A DNA stretch of 64,000 nt. Source: Labilibaculum antarcticum (GTDB lineage Bacteria; Bacteroidota; Bacteroidia; Bacteroidales; Marinifilaceae). The stretch lies in assembly GCF_002356295.1 (NCBI RefSeq), contig NZ_AP018042.1, positions 1,768,361 to 1,832,360 of the forward strand, read 5' to 3'. Shown here one piece after another: positions 46,522-55,643 of the stretch. Under the pieces are notes generated by a model that saw nothing but the letters and a program-made list of their open reading frames with translations, had not been told where the DNA came from and did not search any database. Positions within the stretch are counted from its first letter, which is position 1, and the number at the start of each line of letters is the position of its first letter. A program made the position numbers and the translations under genes.

Positions 46522-46555
46522 AAAAAAAAAGGCATAGAAAGAATCTCTCTATGCC
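46522..46555 (-). terminator. intrinsic terminator after trxA
   Basis: GGCATAGA and TCTATGCC form an eight-base-pair stem, followed on the minus strand by nine T, 22 bases after the trxA stop. Confidence 0.85.
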
Positions 46556-46576
46556 CAAATATTTTGCAATGAATAC

Positions 46577-46894
46577 TTACAATAAAGCATCAATTTTTTC
46601 AGCAAGACTAGATTTTGGTACAGCTCCAACCTGTTTATCTACAATTTCACCACCTTTAAAGAAAAGGATAGTAGGAATGTTACGAATTCCGAATTTTGCA
46701 GAAGTAGCAGGGCTACTATCAACATCCATTTTTGTGACTACAATTTTACCGTCATAATCTTTAGAAAGCTCGTCTACAATTGGGCCAACCATTCTGCAAG
46801 GTCCACACCATTCTGCCCAAAAGTCAACCAATACAGGCTTATCTGATTTCAACACAACCTCTTCGAAATTAGCATCGTTTACTGCAATTGTCAT
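46577..46894 (-). CDS. trxA: thioredoxin
   Basis: 105 aa, the size of classical thioredoxin. Active site WAEWCGPCRM (Cys 30 and 33), cis-Pro in IRNIPTILFF and the terminal helix are present. It reduces cytoplasmic disulfides using thioredoxin reductase. It lies 47 bases downstream of dnaE on the same strand with its own strong terminator, so it may be read with dnaE. Confidence 0.95.
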   Translation of the reverse strand: MTIAVNDANFEEVVLKSDKPVLVDFWAEWCGPCRMVGPIVDELSKDYDGKIVVTKMDVDSSPATSAKFGIRNIPTILFFKGGEIVDKQVGAVPKSSLAEKIDALL

Positions 46895-46941
46895 GGTAAT
46901 CTATTTTTAATTGTTTTGAATTTTATATTTACCCGTGCAAG

Positions 46942-49900
46942 TTAATTAATTTTGAATTCAATATCAGGATTATTCTTAAAATATTCAATCAATTCATTGG
47001 AAAGGTTTACCCTACAAGATCTTGAAAACATTTTCATTCTCACATTTCGATTGTCGAATATAACAAAATTAACCTTTAAATTCCCTTTACTCTCCTCCAT
47101 ACAACTTGCCATCTCTGTGATTAACTCATTAGTAAGGCTCATTAGCGGAATCTCAACAGTAATCTCTTTTACTCTTTTTTCTCTTACCTCGGAAAGCAAA
47201 CTAATGCCCTTCACCTTAAACTCCAATTCTGTTGAATCGCGCGGCCAACTTCGGGTTTGCACCCTTCCATTTATAAATATGGAAATCCCTTCGATAAAGT
47301 AATTGCCATATTCAACAAAATCTTTCGAGAAAAACGCAAATTCATAGGAATCCGTAAAGTCTTCTATAGTAACAATTGCGAAAGGATTTCCCGTTTTGGT
47401 GGTTCCTCTTCTCACCGCAGTTACCATACCTGCAACACTAACTTCCTTATCCTTATAAAACTCCATCGATGAGCTTAATTTAGAGAAGGTCGCATTACAG
47501 AACGACTCAATTTCCAAGCGAAAATCATCCAAAGGATGAGCTGAAAGGTAGATGCCAATTAAAGCTTTCTCCTTATTTAAACGTTCCAACTTATGCCAAT
47601 CGGCACACTGCGGAATTTTTGGCGGTATTACTACATAATCATCAACATCCCCGAATAAGGTTTGTTGCATACTGTTGTTTTCTGCCTGCAGTTTATTTCC
47701 ATATTTCACTAAATTTTCCATGAAAGTGGAATCAAATTCATCTGCATGAAAATATTGACCTCGTTTTAAGCCAAAACTATCAAACCCACCAGACATGGCC
47801 AGATTCTCCATGGTTCGCTTATTAACCGTTCGAAGATTAACCCGCTCGATAAAATCAAAAATGGATTTAAAATTCCCATTCTCTCTTTCATTAATAATAT
47901 CTATAACAGCCTGTTCTCCAACGCCTTTTATTGCAGCCATTCCAAAACGAATGTCACCTTCTTTGTTTACCATGAAACGAGAATAAGATTCATTCACATC
48001 AGGTCCCAATACAGGCATTCCCATGCGTTTACACTCATCCATAAAAATGGTAACTTTGGTGATATCAGATAAATTCCGGCTTAATACTGCAGCCATAAAT
48101 TCAGCAGGATAGTGTGCTTTCAGAAATCCGGTTTGATAAGCGATATAGGCATAACAAACCGAGTGCGATTTATTAAATGCATATTTGGCAAAGGCCTCCC
48201 AATCGGACCAAATCTTTTCAATTGTTTTATCTGCTTTAACATTATCACCATTAACCCCCTCCATAAATTCGGGATTATCGTGACATCCATTGATGAACTT
48301 CACCTTCAGTTCATCCATCATTTTAATCTGCTTCTTACCCATCGCTTTACGCAATGAATCGGACATGCCTCGGGTAAATCCAGCCAAAGCTCGTGACTGA
48401 AGCATAACTTGCTCCTGATACACCGTAATTCCGTAAGTGTCATCCAAATATTTTTCCATAATTGGATGATCGTACTGAATCTCTTCTTCGCCATGCTTTC
48501 GGCGAATAAACTGTGGAATGTATTCCATCGGTCCCGGACGATACAAGGCATTCATGGCAACCAAATCTTCAAACCGGTTAGGTTTTAAAGCACGAAGATG
48601 TTTTTTCATTCCTGGTGACTCAAACTGGAATATACCTGTAGTTTCACCCTTGGCAAACATCTCGAACGCCTTCTCGTCGGTCAAAGAAATTTTATCAACA
48701 TCAATGTCAATTCCTCTAGACAATTTGATATTGGCCAATGTATCTTTAATAATGGATAGCGTTTTCAAACCCAAGAAATCCATCTTCAACATCCCAACTG
48801 GCTCAACAAATCGCCCATCATACTGTGTTACCAATAGATTGTAATCCTTCACCTTCATTACAGGAATGTGCTCGATTAATGGATCTCGACCTATGATCAC
48901 ACCACAAGCATGAACTCCCGTTTGTCGTATGGAACCCTCCAAAGTTTCTGCGAACTTCAAGGTTCTGGATATTAAAGGATTATCAGAATCTTTTTCTTTG
49001 GCGAATTCCGGTTCCTCGGCAAATGCCTTTTTAAGGCTCACTTTTGGCCCGTCTGGAATCATTTTTGCCAGTCGATCGGCTTCGGGAAGTGGCAATTTTA
49101 AAACTCTTGCAACATCACGAATGGCCATTTTGGCGGCCATAGTTCCAAAAGTAACAATATGCGACACCTTATCGTGTCCGTATTTTTCGGTAACCCAATC
49201 CAATACCATTTGGCGACCATCATCATCAAAATCGATATCCACATCGGGCATGGAGATACGATCGGGATTCAGAAAACGCTCGAACAGTAAATCATATTTA
49301 ATCGGGTCGATATTGGTAATTTTAATACTATAAGCAACAGCTGAACCTGCAGCAGAACCACGACCAGGACCAACAATCACACCCATATCCCGTGCTGCCT
49401 TGATAAAATCCCATGTAATCAGGAAATAACCAGGGAATCCCATTTTCTTGATGGTATCCAGCTCGAAATCCAAACGCTCTACAACATTTGGCTCTAAGTC
49501 CTCCCCCCAACGTTCATGTGCTCCTTCGAAAGCTAAGTGTCGAAGAAAAGCATCGGCATCCTCGAAACCTTCTGGAATAGGAAAATCGGGCATAAACGGA
49601 GCCAAATCCAACACATACTCTTCAACCTTTTCGGCTATTTCTGCTGTATTGGTAATTGCCTCGGGAACATCAGAAAACAATTCGAGCATTTCATTGCTTG
49701 TCTTGAAAAATTCCTGCTTCGTATATCGCATTCGTTTAGGATCGTCAAGATCCTTACCCGTATTTAAACAAATTAATAAATCATGAGCATCTGCATCTTC
49801 GGCATTTAAGAAATGAGAATCGTTTGTCGCAATTACTTTAACATCGAATTCTTTCCCTAATTCCAGTATTTTTACATTACACAACTGCTGATTATCGTAG

Positions 49901-50463
49901 ATGTTCGCATTCACCTGAGGATCGTCGGTTTTATGACGCATGATTTCCAAATAGAAATCGGCTCCAAATAAATTTTTATACCACCGGATGGTATCTTTTG
50001 CTCCATCTAAATTACCGGCCATAATTTTCTGAGGAATTTCTCCTCCCAAACAAGCAGAACTAATAATTAATCCTTCCCCGTATTTCTCGAGTAATTCGCG
50101 ATCGATTCTTGGTTTGTAGTAGAATCCTTCGGTATATCCAAAAGATGCCAATCGCATTAAATTATGGTATCCCTCCAAGTTTTTGGCCAGAATAATTAAA
50201 TGATATCCTGAACGGTCTTCTCTTTCACTTTTTTGATTTCGATCTCTTCTGGCTACATAAGCCTCGATTCCTAATATTGGTTTCACTCCATTTTTAGTTG
50301 CGATATCGTGAAACTGTTTTGCGCCAAACATGTTGCCATGATCGGTAATCGCCAAGGCGGTCATACCATCTTCTTTGGCTTTAGTAACCAGTCCTTGTAC
50401 ACTGGCAGCTCCATCGAGAATGGAATATTGTGAATGAACGTGTAAATGCGTGAATGCGGTCAT
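46942..50463 (-). CDS. dnaE: DNA polymerase III alpha subunit
   Basis: 1173 aa. The N-terminal PHP domain (THLHVHSQYSILDGAASV) is followed by the polymerase core, with the catalytic PDVDIDFDDDGR (about 403-414). The finger region, helix-hairpin-helix region and OB fold (near VAGMVTAVRRGTTKTGN) follow. It is the replicative polymerase acting with the beta clamp. The length is typical of Bacteroidota DnaE1. It is followed by trxA. Upstream it diverges from rpsP, with a 413-base gap that holds the candidate structured RNA. Confidence 0.96.
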   Translation of the reverse strand: MTAFTHLHVHSQYSILDGAASVQGLVTKAKEDGMTALAITDHGNMFGAKQFHDIATKNGVKPILGIEAYVARRDRNQKSEREDRSGYHLIILAKNLEGYHNLMRLASFGYTEGFYYKPRIDRELLEKYGEGLIISSACLGGEIPQKIMAGNLDGAKDTIRWYKNLFGADFYLEIMRHKTDDPQVNANIYDNQQLCNVKILELGKEFDVKVIATNDSHFLNAEDADAHDLLICLNTGKDLDDPKRMRYTKQEFFKTSNEMLELFSDVPEAITNTAEIAEKVEEYVLDLAPFMPDFPIPEGFEDADAFLRHLAFEGAHERWGEDLEPNVVERLDFELDTIKKMGFPGYFLITWDFIKAARDMGVIVGPGRGSAAGSAVAYSIKITNIDPIKYDLLFERFLNPDRISMPDVDIDFDDDGRQMVLDWVTEKYGHDKVSHIVTFGTMAAKMAIRDVARVLKLPLPEADRLAKMIPDGPKVSLKKAFAEEPEFAKEKDSDNPLISRTLKFAETLEGSIRQTGVHACGVIIGRDPLIEHIPVMKVKDYNLLVTQYDGRFVEPVGMLKMDFLGLKTLSIIKDTLANIKLSRGIDIDVDKISLTDEKAFEMFAKGETTGIFQFESPGMKKHLRALKPNRFEDLVAMNALYRPGPMEYIPQFIRRKHGEEEIQYDHPIMEKYLDDTYGITVYQEQVMLQSRALAGFTRGMSDSLRKAMGKKQIKMMDELKVKFINGCHDNPEFMEGVNGDNVKADKTIEKIWSDWEAFAKYAFNKSHSVCYAYIAYQTGFLKAHYPAEFMAAVLSRNLSDITKVTIFMDECKRMGMPVLGPDVNESYSRFMVNKEGDIRFGMAAIKGVGEQAVIDIINERENGNFKSIFDFIERVNLRTVNKRTMENLAMSGGFDSFGLKRGQYFHADEFDSTFMENLVKYGNKLQAENNSMQQTLFGDVDDYVVIPPKIPQCADWHKLERLNKEKALIGIYLSAHPLDDFRLEIESFCNATFSKLSSSMEFYKDKEVSVAGMVTAVRRGTTKTGNPFAIVTIEDFTDSYEFAFFSKDFVEYGNYFIEGISIFINGRVQTRSWPRDSTELEFKVKGISLLSEVREKRVKEITVEIPLMSLTNELITEMASCMEESKGNLKVNFVIFDNRNVRMKMFSRSCRVNLSNELIEYFKNNPDIEFKIN

Positions 50464-50590
50464 TTATATCTATCTGGTAATGTATATTCTATCTGTTTTA
50501 CAGGCGTTTTTCTGCCTGTCCTTAAAGTTGGGTAAAATTAGTAAATATCGAATAAGAAATGCCTTCGAATTCAATAAGATTTGTTAAAAT

Positions 50591-50695
50591 CTGAGTGCGT
50601 GAGGGATAGAAGTGGATACCCCGCAACGAGCTGGCGAGTGAGGAGTAGAAACGAAAAGCCCGACCGACTTTAGGAGGGCACGCCCCAAAAGAGCG
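50591..50695 (+). ncRNA. candidate structured RNA or dispersed element, copy 2
   Basis: The ordered blocks GAGGGATAGAAGTGGATACC, GGCGAG, then GAAACGAAAAGCCCGACCGA and AGGAGGGCACGCCCC match the element at 29836-29946. GCCC/GGGC arms can pair. It sits in the dnaE/rpsP gap upstream of the rpsP promoter, same strand as rpsP. No protein-like frame is supported. Comparison with Rfam families of Bacteroidota (for example Flavo-1) would decide its identity. Confidence 0.5.
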
Positions 50696-50810
50696 ATCTA
50701 AAATAATAGATGTGAGATTGAAGGTGCGATGCATGTAATGCGCTATTAAGAGGCCTGTTATAAACTTGAAATATATTTAAAACAGGTGTTTCTAATCAGA
50801 AATAAAATAG

Positions 50811-50818
50811 TATCTTTG
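50811..50818 (+). promoter_or_regulatory. Bacteroidota -7 promoter box of rpsP
   Basis: TATCTTTG matches TAnnTTTG and lies 58 bases before the rpsP ATG, with GTGTTT about 20 bases upstream as a weak -33 region. Confidence 0.65.
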
Positions 50819-50876
50819 TCGCGCTTATAAATCGTGGTATGTATACCACAACTTATTCATTTATAAAAATAAAGTT

Positions 50877-51569
50877 ATGCCAGTAAAAATTAGACTCGCT
50901 AGACACGGTCGCAAAAGAAACGCATTCTACCACATTGTGGTAGCAGACAGCAGATCACCACGTGATGGTAAATACATTGAGCGTATTGGATCTTATAATC
51001 CAAACACCAATCCTGCTACAATTAACTTGGATTTTGACAAAGCTATCAACTGGCTTGGTAACGGTGCTCAGCCTACTGACACTGCAAGAGCAATTTTATC
51101 TTACGAAGGTGTAATGATGAAAAAGCACTTGTTAGACGGTGTGAAAAAAGGTGCTTTTGATGAAGCAACTGCTGAAGTAAAATACGAAGCATGGAAGAAA
51201 GAAAAAGATGCTAAAATCAACGCTAAGAAAGATGGTCTTTCGAAAAACGCTGATGACGCAGCTAAAGCTCGTTTAGAAGCTGAAACTAAGATTAACACTG
51301 ACAGAGCAGAAATTATCGCTAAGAGAGTTTCTGATGCTGAAGCTATTGTGAAAGCTGAAGAAGCTGCTGCAAGAGCTGAAAAAGCAGAAAAAGAAGCTGC
51401 AAAAGAAGCAGAAAAAGCAGAAAAAGAAGCTGAGAAAGCTGCAAAAGAAGCTGCAAAAGAAGCTGAGAAAGAAGCTAAATTAGCTGCTGCAAAAGCTGCT
51501 GCTGCTGAAGCCGCTGCTCCTGCTGCTCCTGCTGAAGGTTCTGAAGGTTCTGATGAAACTAAAGCTTAA
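50877..51569 (+). CDS. rpsP: 30S ribosomal protein S16 with long Ala/Lys/Glu tail
   Basis: 230 aa, against about 80-90 aa for S16 in most bacteria. Residues 1-85 are the S16 fold ([20 protein letters not shown]). A helical linker follows to about 150, then a low-complexity stretch rich in [12 protein letters not shown]-type heptad-like repeats and a final Ala/Pro/Ser segment. S16 stabilises 30S assembly and rimM follows, the usual partner. Extended S16 is a recurrent Bacteroidota feature; the tail's role is unknown. The tail's DNA uses only a few codons (GCT, GAA, AAA), so it may expand or shrink by slippage. Confidence 0.93.
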   Translation: MPVKIRLARHGRKRNAFYHIVVADSRSPRDGKYIERIGSYNPNTNPATINLDFDKAINWLGNGAQPTDTARAILSYEGVMMKKHLLDGVKKGAFDEATAEVKYEAWKKEKDAKINAKKDGLSKNADDAAKARLEAETKINTDRAEIIAKRVSDAEAIVKAEEAAARAEKAEKEAAKEAEKAEKEAEKAAKEAAKEAEKEAKLAAAKAAAAEAAAPAAPAEGSEGSDETKA

Positions 51570-51578
51570 TATTGGTAT

Positions 51579-52124
51579 ATGCTTAAAATAGAAGATTGCT
51601 ACTTGGCCGGAACATTTACTAAAACTCATGGAGTTAAAGGCGAATTAGTTGCCAATAAAAACAGCAACCTTCTTGAAAAAAATAAATTGGGATCAGTTCT
51701 TGTCGATATCGACGGAGGACTGGTTCCTTTTTTTATTCCTAAAAACGGTATTACTCTGCGAAATCATTCTTCTGTGCGTATTGGTATAGAAGATTTGGAC
51801 ACGGAAGCGAAAGCAAAGCGATTTATTGGTTGCGATATTTACATTCCCATGAAAGATGTTCCTGAATATGTAGCAGAAGGGGATGATCTTGATCCAAATG
51901 TGTTGATCGGTTTCATTTACATTGATGAGGAAAAAGGGAAATTGGGTGAAATTGAAGATATTCAAGATTACTCAGGTAATATTGTTCTGGTTATTTCGGT
52001 TAACGATCAGGAAGTTCTGATTCCTTTTGCAGAAGAAAACTTCATTGAAATAGATGAAGAAAATAAAACCATTACCATGCAGACCTCCGAAGGTCTTATC
52101 GACATGTATTTAGAAGAGGAATAA
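51579..52124 (+). CDS. rimM: ribosome maturation factor RimM
   Basis: 181 aa. N-terminal RimM barrel (YLAGTFTKTHGVKGELVANK) and C-terminal PRC barrel ending in VLIPFAEENFIEIDEENKTI. It assists maturation of the 30S head around S19. Only nine bases follow the rpsP stop, the common rpsP-rimM pairing. Confidence 0.93.
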   Translation: MLKIEDCYLAGTFTKTHGVKGELVANKNSNLLEKNKLGSVLVDIDGGLVPFFIPKNGITLRNHSSVRIGIEDLDTEAKAKRFIGCDIYIPMKDVPEYVAEGDDLDPNVLIGFIYIDEEKGKLGEIEDIQDYSGNIVLVISVNDQEVLIPFAEENFIEIDEENKTITMQTSEGLIDMYLEEE

Positions 52125-52651
52125 ACTTCAACGTTTAGATTACTTACAATTCTTCCAAGCTATTACGAAACATTCAGAATTCTTTACGGATATTTATATT
52201 GTTCCTTTTTGGCGTGATTACTCCAAAAGCACATAAGGGAACTCGGCTACATTTTATTTCGAGTTATTTAAGAAATTCAATTGACATTATCAATTGATCC
52301 ACTTGACACACACATCCTCCCACCACTAACTTTAACTCTTCCACTTCTAATATACCTTTCTCCACTTCAACCAACAATACTAGCACATCAAGTTTTGAGA
52401 CATGCACTTCACTAATTAATGTCTCCACTACAAGTTAACCAGACACTTTAGGATGTGGATGTATTCATTGGTGAAGTGGGCGTATCTACATACAGTGTGC
52501 CGTTCTTTATTTATGAAGTGGACGTATCTACTTACAGAGTGGAGTTGTTTATTTGTGAAGTGGGTTACTGATATGCATGCTGTACTGCCTGCATTCTTGA
52601 TGCTGATAGAGTTCCAACGGTTTGGAAGTAGTCGTTTGTTATCTCAAAAAA
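52125..52651. other. gene-free tract with 42-bp tandem repeats and inverted CCACTT motifs
   Basis: The left half (about 52297-52435) repeats CCACTT/CACTTC. The right half carries GAAGTGG at 52473, 52515 and 52557, giving a 42-base tandem unit that includes GTATCTACNTACAG. The strand bias of the motif reverses in the middle. A 78-codon frame through the repeats is not protein-like. Confidence 0.6.
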
Positions 52652-53071
52652 TCAAATTGATACTTCTCCTTCGAACTCGCGTATTCTAATTTTTAGTGTT
52701 TCAGGCACTTTTATGCTTTCACCTAACTTTCGACTGTAGGCAACCATTACCTGCGATGTTCTGGTTTTAATTTCGCCTGTTAGTAAATCGACTATATTTT
52801 GGTGTAGTGAGACACTTTTAGTTCCAATTTTATAGATTTTTGTATGTACTTCTATTTTGTCGTTTAGCAGTATAGGCGACAAATAATCAATTTCCAGATG
52901 AGCTACGATTAAACCTGCATCGTTCCAGTCAATTACCTCCCCATAAACTTTTTTGAAATATTCCATTCGAGCCAAGTCTAAATAACTCAACTGTACACCA
53001 TTATTGGCGTGTCCCATTAGATCGATATCGCCAAAACGAATTTGTATTTTCTTTGTATGCTTGAACTCCAT
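52652..53071 (-). CDS. acyl-CoA thioesterase, 4HBT family
   Basis: 139 aa, single hotdog fold. It opens MEFKHTKKIQIRFGDIDLMG, with the D in RFGDID and the HANN segment typical of 4-hydroxybenzoyl-CoA thioesterase/YbgC-like enzymes. The ATG at 53071 is chosen: the 30 codons upstream give a Tyr/His-rich sequence foreign to the family. It probably hydrolyses acyl-CoA or acyl-ACP in the cytoplasm; the exact acyl chain is unknown. Single gene. Confidence 0.87.
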   Translation of the reverse strand: MEFKHTKKIQIRFGDIDLMGHANNGVQLSYLDLARMEYFKKVYGEVIDWNDAGLIVAHLEIDYLSPILLNDKIEVHTKIYKIGTKSVSLHQNIVDLLTGEIKTRTSQVMVAYSRKLGESIKVPETLKIRIREFEGEVSI

Positions 53072-53216
53072 TGTGAAAATTTTAAGCGAATGTAGATACA
53101 AATAGTGAAAAGAATAAATTGCCCGCCAATTTTTATGATTTTTTAAGGTGCAACTTTTCATCGACTTGTTCGTCTTTATATAAGTATCTTATTTTTTCAC
53201 TAAAATTATAATACAG

Positions 53217-53936
53217 ATGAAGACAAAAAAAATTGTTGCCATATTTGCCTTATTCGCTTTTATATTGAGCGGTAGTATGGTTTTTGCACAGAAAACGGAG
53301 ACTCGTGAGGTGCGAGATTTTAACTCGATCAGTTTGTCGATTCATGCAAAAGTCTTTGTAACACAAGACAACTCAACCTCTGTTAAAATTAAAGGTGATG
53401 CCGATGATTTGGATGAAATTATTACTGAAGTGGAAGATGGAACTTTAAAAATTAAGCGTAAAAAAAATAAAAGTTGGGGATGGAACAGTTCCTTTAAAAA
53501 TATTGAGGTGTATATTTCTTCATCGCAGATAAAGAATCTAAGCATTTCTGGTTCGGGTAATATTGTAGCCAAAAGCAGTATTAAAACGGACAATGCCAAG
53601 TATGCAATAAGTGGAAGTGGTAATATCTTTATTGAAGATTTATCGGCTGAAAACATTGAGTGCCACATTTCCGGATCGGGAGACATTAACCTGGAGGGAG
53701 ATGGATTACAAGAACTTGAAATACATATTAGTGGATCGGGTAATGTTAATGCCGGCCATCTTAAATCTGAAAACGTAAGTGTTCGCGTATCAGGATCGGG
53801 AGATTGCAAGGTATACGCAACAAAAAACCTGAACGCGAGAGTAGCCGGCAGCGGTGATATTTACTACCGAGGCAAACCTGAGTCTATCGACTCAAAATCA
53901 GCAGGTTCTGGCTCAATAAAATCAATTGGAATGTAA
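53217..53936 (+). CDS. GIN-domain (DUF2807) secreted beta-helix protein
   Basis: 239 aa with a signal peptide (MKTKKIVAIFALFAFILSGS, cleaved near AQKTE). The body is a right-handed beta-helix: the motif SGSGNI/SGSGDI recurs about six times between residues 105 and 210. This matches the putative auto-transporter adhesin head GIN domain (DUF2807), common in Bacteroidota and of unknown function, probably periplasmic or on the outer surface. Single gene, convergent with the Sua5-type gene, with a palindrome between them. Confidence 0.88.
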   Translation: MKTKKIVAIFALFAFILSGSMVFAQKTETREVRDFNSISLSIHAKVFVTQDNSTSVKIKGDADDLDEIITEVEDGTLKIKRKKNKSWGWNSSFKNIEVYISSSQIKNLSISGSGNIVAKSSIKTDNAKYAISGSGNIFIEDLSAENIECHISGSGDINLEGDGLQELEIHISGSGNVNAGHLKSENVSVRVSGSGDCKVYATKNLNARVAGSGDIYYRGKPESIDSKSAGSGSIKSIGM

Positions 53937-53950
53937 GAATATATCCGTGA

Positions 53951-53973
53951 GGACACACTCTGATGTGTCCCTA
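53951..53973 (-). repeat. GTAG-footed palindrome at Sua5-type gene stop
   Basis: GGACACACTCTGATGTGTCC (53951-53970) is an imperfect palindrome. On the minus strand the GTAG foot gives the TAG stop of the Sua5-type gene, in exactly the register seen at 1813 and 11514. Confidence 0.75.
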
Positions 53974-54534
53974 CGGTCTTATAATTTGAAACTCTCCGCC
54001 TAAGCCAATCTTGATGATACTGGAAGGGGTGCATTTTTCCATATCCTCTTGTCGGTATTCTACGATATAATCTACTGCTTCTTTTATTTCATCACTGATT
54101 TCGTAAAAGTTGGCAGGTGCAACATCTCCACTTTGATTTGCAGAAGTGGAAACAATTGGTTTTTTGAATCGCTGAATCAAGTTTTGAGTAAACTCTTCGC
54201 GGGTAATTCGAATACCAATGGTTCCATCTGAATTGATCAAATTTGGCGCCAGATTTTTAGCTCCCGGATAAATCAAAGTCATTGGCTGATCATTTGTATC
54301 TATTAAATCCCAGGCAATTTCAGGAACCTCATCAACATATGAATTCAGACGATTGGCATTTTCCATTAATACCAACATGGCTTTCGAATCTTCCCTTTTC
54401 TTAATTTCGTAGACCTTTTTTACAGCTTCAGGATTTGTTGCATCGCAACCTATACCCCAAATAGTATCAGTAGGGTATAAAATAACGCCTCCGGAATGAA
54501 GAACTTCCAAAGCTTTTTTAATGTCGTTGTGCAT
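53971..54534 (-). CDS. L-threonylcarbamoyladenylate synthase (Sua5/YciO/YrdC)
   Basis: 187 aa from the ATG at 54534 (MHNDIKKALEVLHSGGVILY). An in-frame ATG 12 codons earlier is less likely. The YrdC fold motifs PTDTIWGIGCDA, KKREDSKAML and STSANQSGD are present. It makes threonylcarbamoyl-AMP for the universal tRNA t6A37 modification. YciO-like paralogs of unknown function exist, but the motif set fits the active enzyme. The TAG stop comes from a palindromic repeat. Confidence 0.88.
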   Translation of the reverse strand: MHNDIKKALEVLHSGGVILYPTDTIWGIGCDATNPEAVKKVYEIKKREDSKAMLVLMENANRLNSYVDEVPEIAWDLIDTNDQPMTLIYPGAKNLAPNLINSDGTIGIRITREEFTQNLIQRFKKPIVSTSANQSGDVAPANFYEISDEIKEAVDYIVEYRQEDMEKCTPSSIIKIGLGGEFQIIRP

Positions 54535-54573
54535 GATCGTAAGGAAATGTGTGTCGATAATATTTAGCAAGCA

Positions 54574-54605
54574 AATGAGTAATTGAATTACTTCAATTAC
54601 TCATT
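54574..54605. terminator. perfect 14-bp hairpin between dapD and the Sua5-type gene
   Basis: AATGAGTAATTGAA and TTCAATTACTCATT pair perfectly around a four-base loop. It lies 25 bases after the dapD stop, but no T-run follows on the minus strand, so termination is only probable. Confidence 0.5.
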
Positions 54606-54629
54606 GTTAATTATTCTTTATTAATTTAT

Positions 54630-55448
54630 TTAGACTGCTACATTGTATTCGCGCAATGCATCATTCAACGAGGTCTTTAAATCGGTAGATGCTTTTCTTT
54701 TTCCGATGATTAAAGCACAAGGAACCTGATATTCTCCTGCTGGAAATTTTTTGGTTCTTGTTCCTGGAATCACTACTGAACGAGCTGGAATAAATCCACT
54801 GTGTTCAACAGGTTTTTCTCCAGTCACATCTATTATTCTTGTCGATCCGGTAAGTACTACATTAGCACCCAGTACAACTTCTTTTTCCAAATGAACGCCT
54901 TCTACAACAATGCAGCGGGAACCAATAAAACAATTGTCTTCGATGATTACCGGAGCAGCTTGAATTGGCTCTAACACGCCACCAATACCAACACCACCAC
55001 TAAGGTGAACATGTTTGCCTATCTGCGCACAAGATCCTACTGTTGCCCATGTGTCAACCATTGTTCCTTCATCCACAAAAGCTCCAATATTTATATACGA
55101 AGGCATCATGATTACCCCTTTTGCAATAAAAGCACCGTATCGTGCAATTGCGTGAGGTACTACTCGAACTCCCAATTCGGCATAGTTACTTTTCAATGCC
55201 ATTTTATCGTGGAATTCAAATGGACCGACTTCAATAGTCTCCATTTTTCGAATTGGGAAATAAAGAATTACAGCTTTTTTCACCCATTCATTTACTTGCC
55301 ATCCGTCTGCTAGTGGTTCTGCAGTGCGAAGAATTCCTTTGTCTAACAGCTCAATTATTTCTTCTATGTTTTTTTGTACTTTAGGAGTACTCAAAAGTGA
55401 CCGGTCATCCCATGCAGCTTCAATGCTTTCTCTCAATTTTTGGTACAT
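54630..55448 (-). CDS. dapD: tetrahydrodipicolinate N-succinyltransferase
   Basis: 272 aa, the normal length. It transfers succinyl from succinyl-CoA to tetrahydrodipicolinate in the lysine/diaminopimelate pathway. The left-handed beta-helix (hexapeptide repeats, about 100-220) includes VMMPSYINIGAFVDEGTMVD and the catalytic Asp region, plus the C-terminal GSRIIDVTGEKP segment. Single gene; no other dap genes are nearby. Confidence 0.94.
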   Translation of the reverse strand: MYQKLRESIEAAWDDRSLLSTPKVQKNIEEIIELLDKGILRTAEPLADGWQVNEWVKKAVILYFPIRKMETIEVGPFEFHDKMALKSNYAELGVRVVPHAIARYGAFIAKGVIMMPSYINIGAFVDEGTMVDTWATVGSCAQIGKHVHLSGGVGIGGVLEPIQAAPVIIEDNCFIGSRCIVVEGVHLEKEVVLGANVVLTGSTRIIDVTGEKPVEHSGFIPARSVVIPGTRTKKFPAGEYQVPCALIIGKRKASTDLKTSLNDALREYNVAV

Positions 55449-55643
55449 AATCAGTTGTATCTTATCTATTTTGGTTAATTAGGTAACAAAACTACTTAAA
55501 AAAGTAGTAAAGTCGTAAGGACAAAAGGACTAAAGGTCAAAAAGTTGCAATATGTCGTAAAAACTTAAATTATTACAAGTCTATTCTCAATTAATCAGTC
55601 AATTATCTTAATTTTGAGCTTACAAAAAAAACCAGCAGCCTAC

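Noticed and set aside
50522-50734. 70-codon minus-strand frame upstream of rpsP
   Set aside because: It lies on the reverse strand of the candidate structured element and has no protein-like features.
52453-52689. 78-codon frame with SLVKWAYLHTV-like repeats
   Set aside because: It is a translation of 42-base tandem repeats; the Trp/Leu-rich repeats are an artefact of GAAGTGG units.
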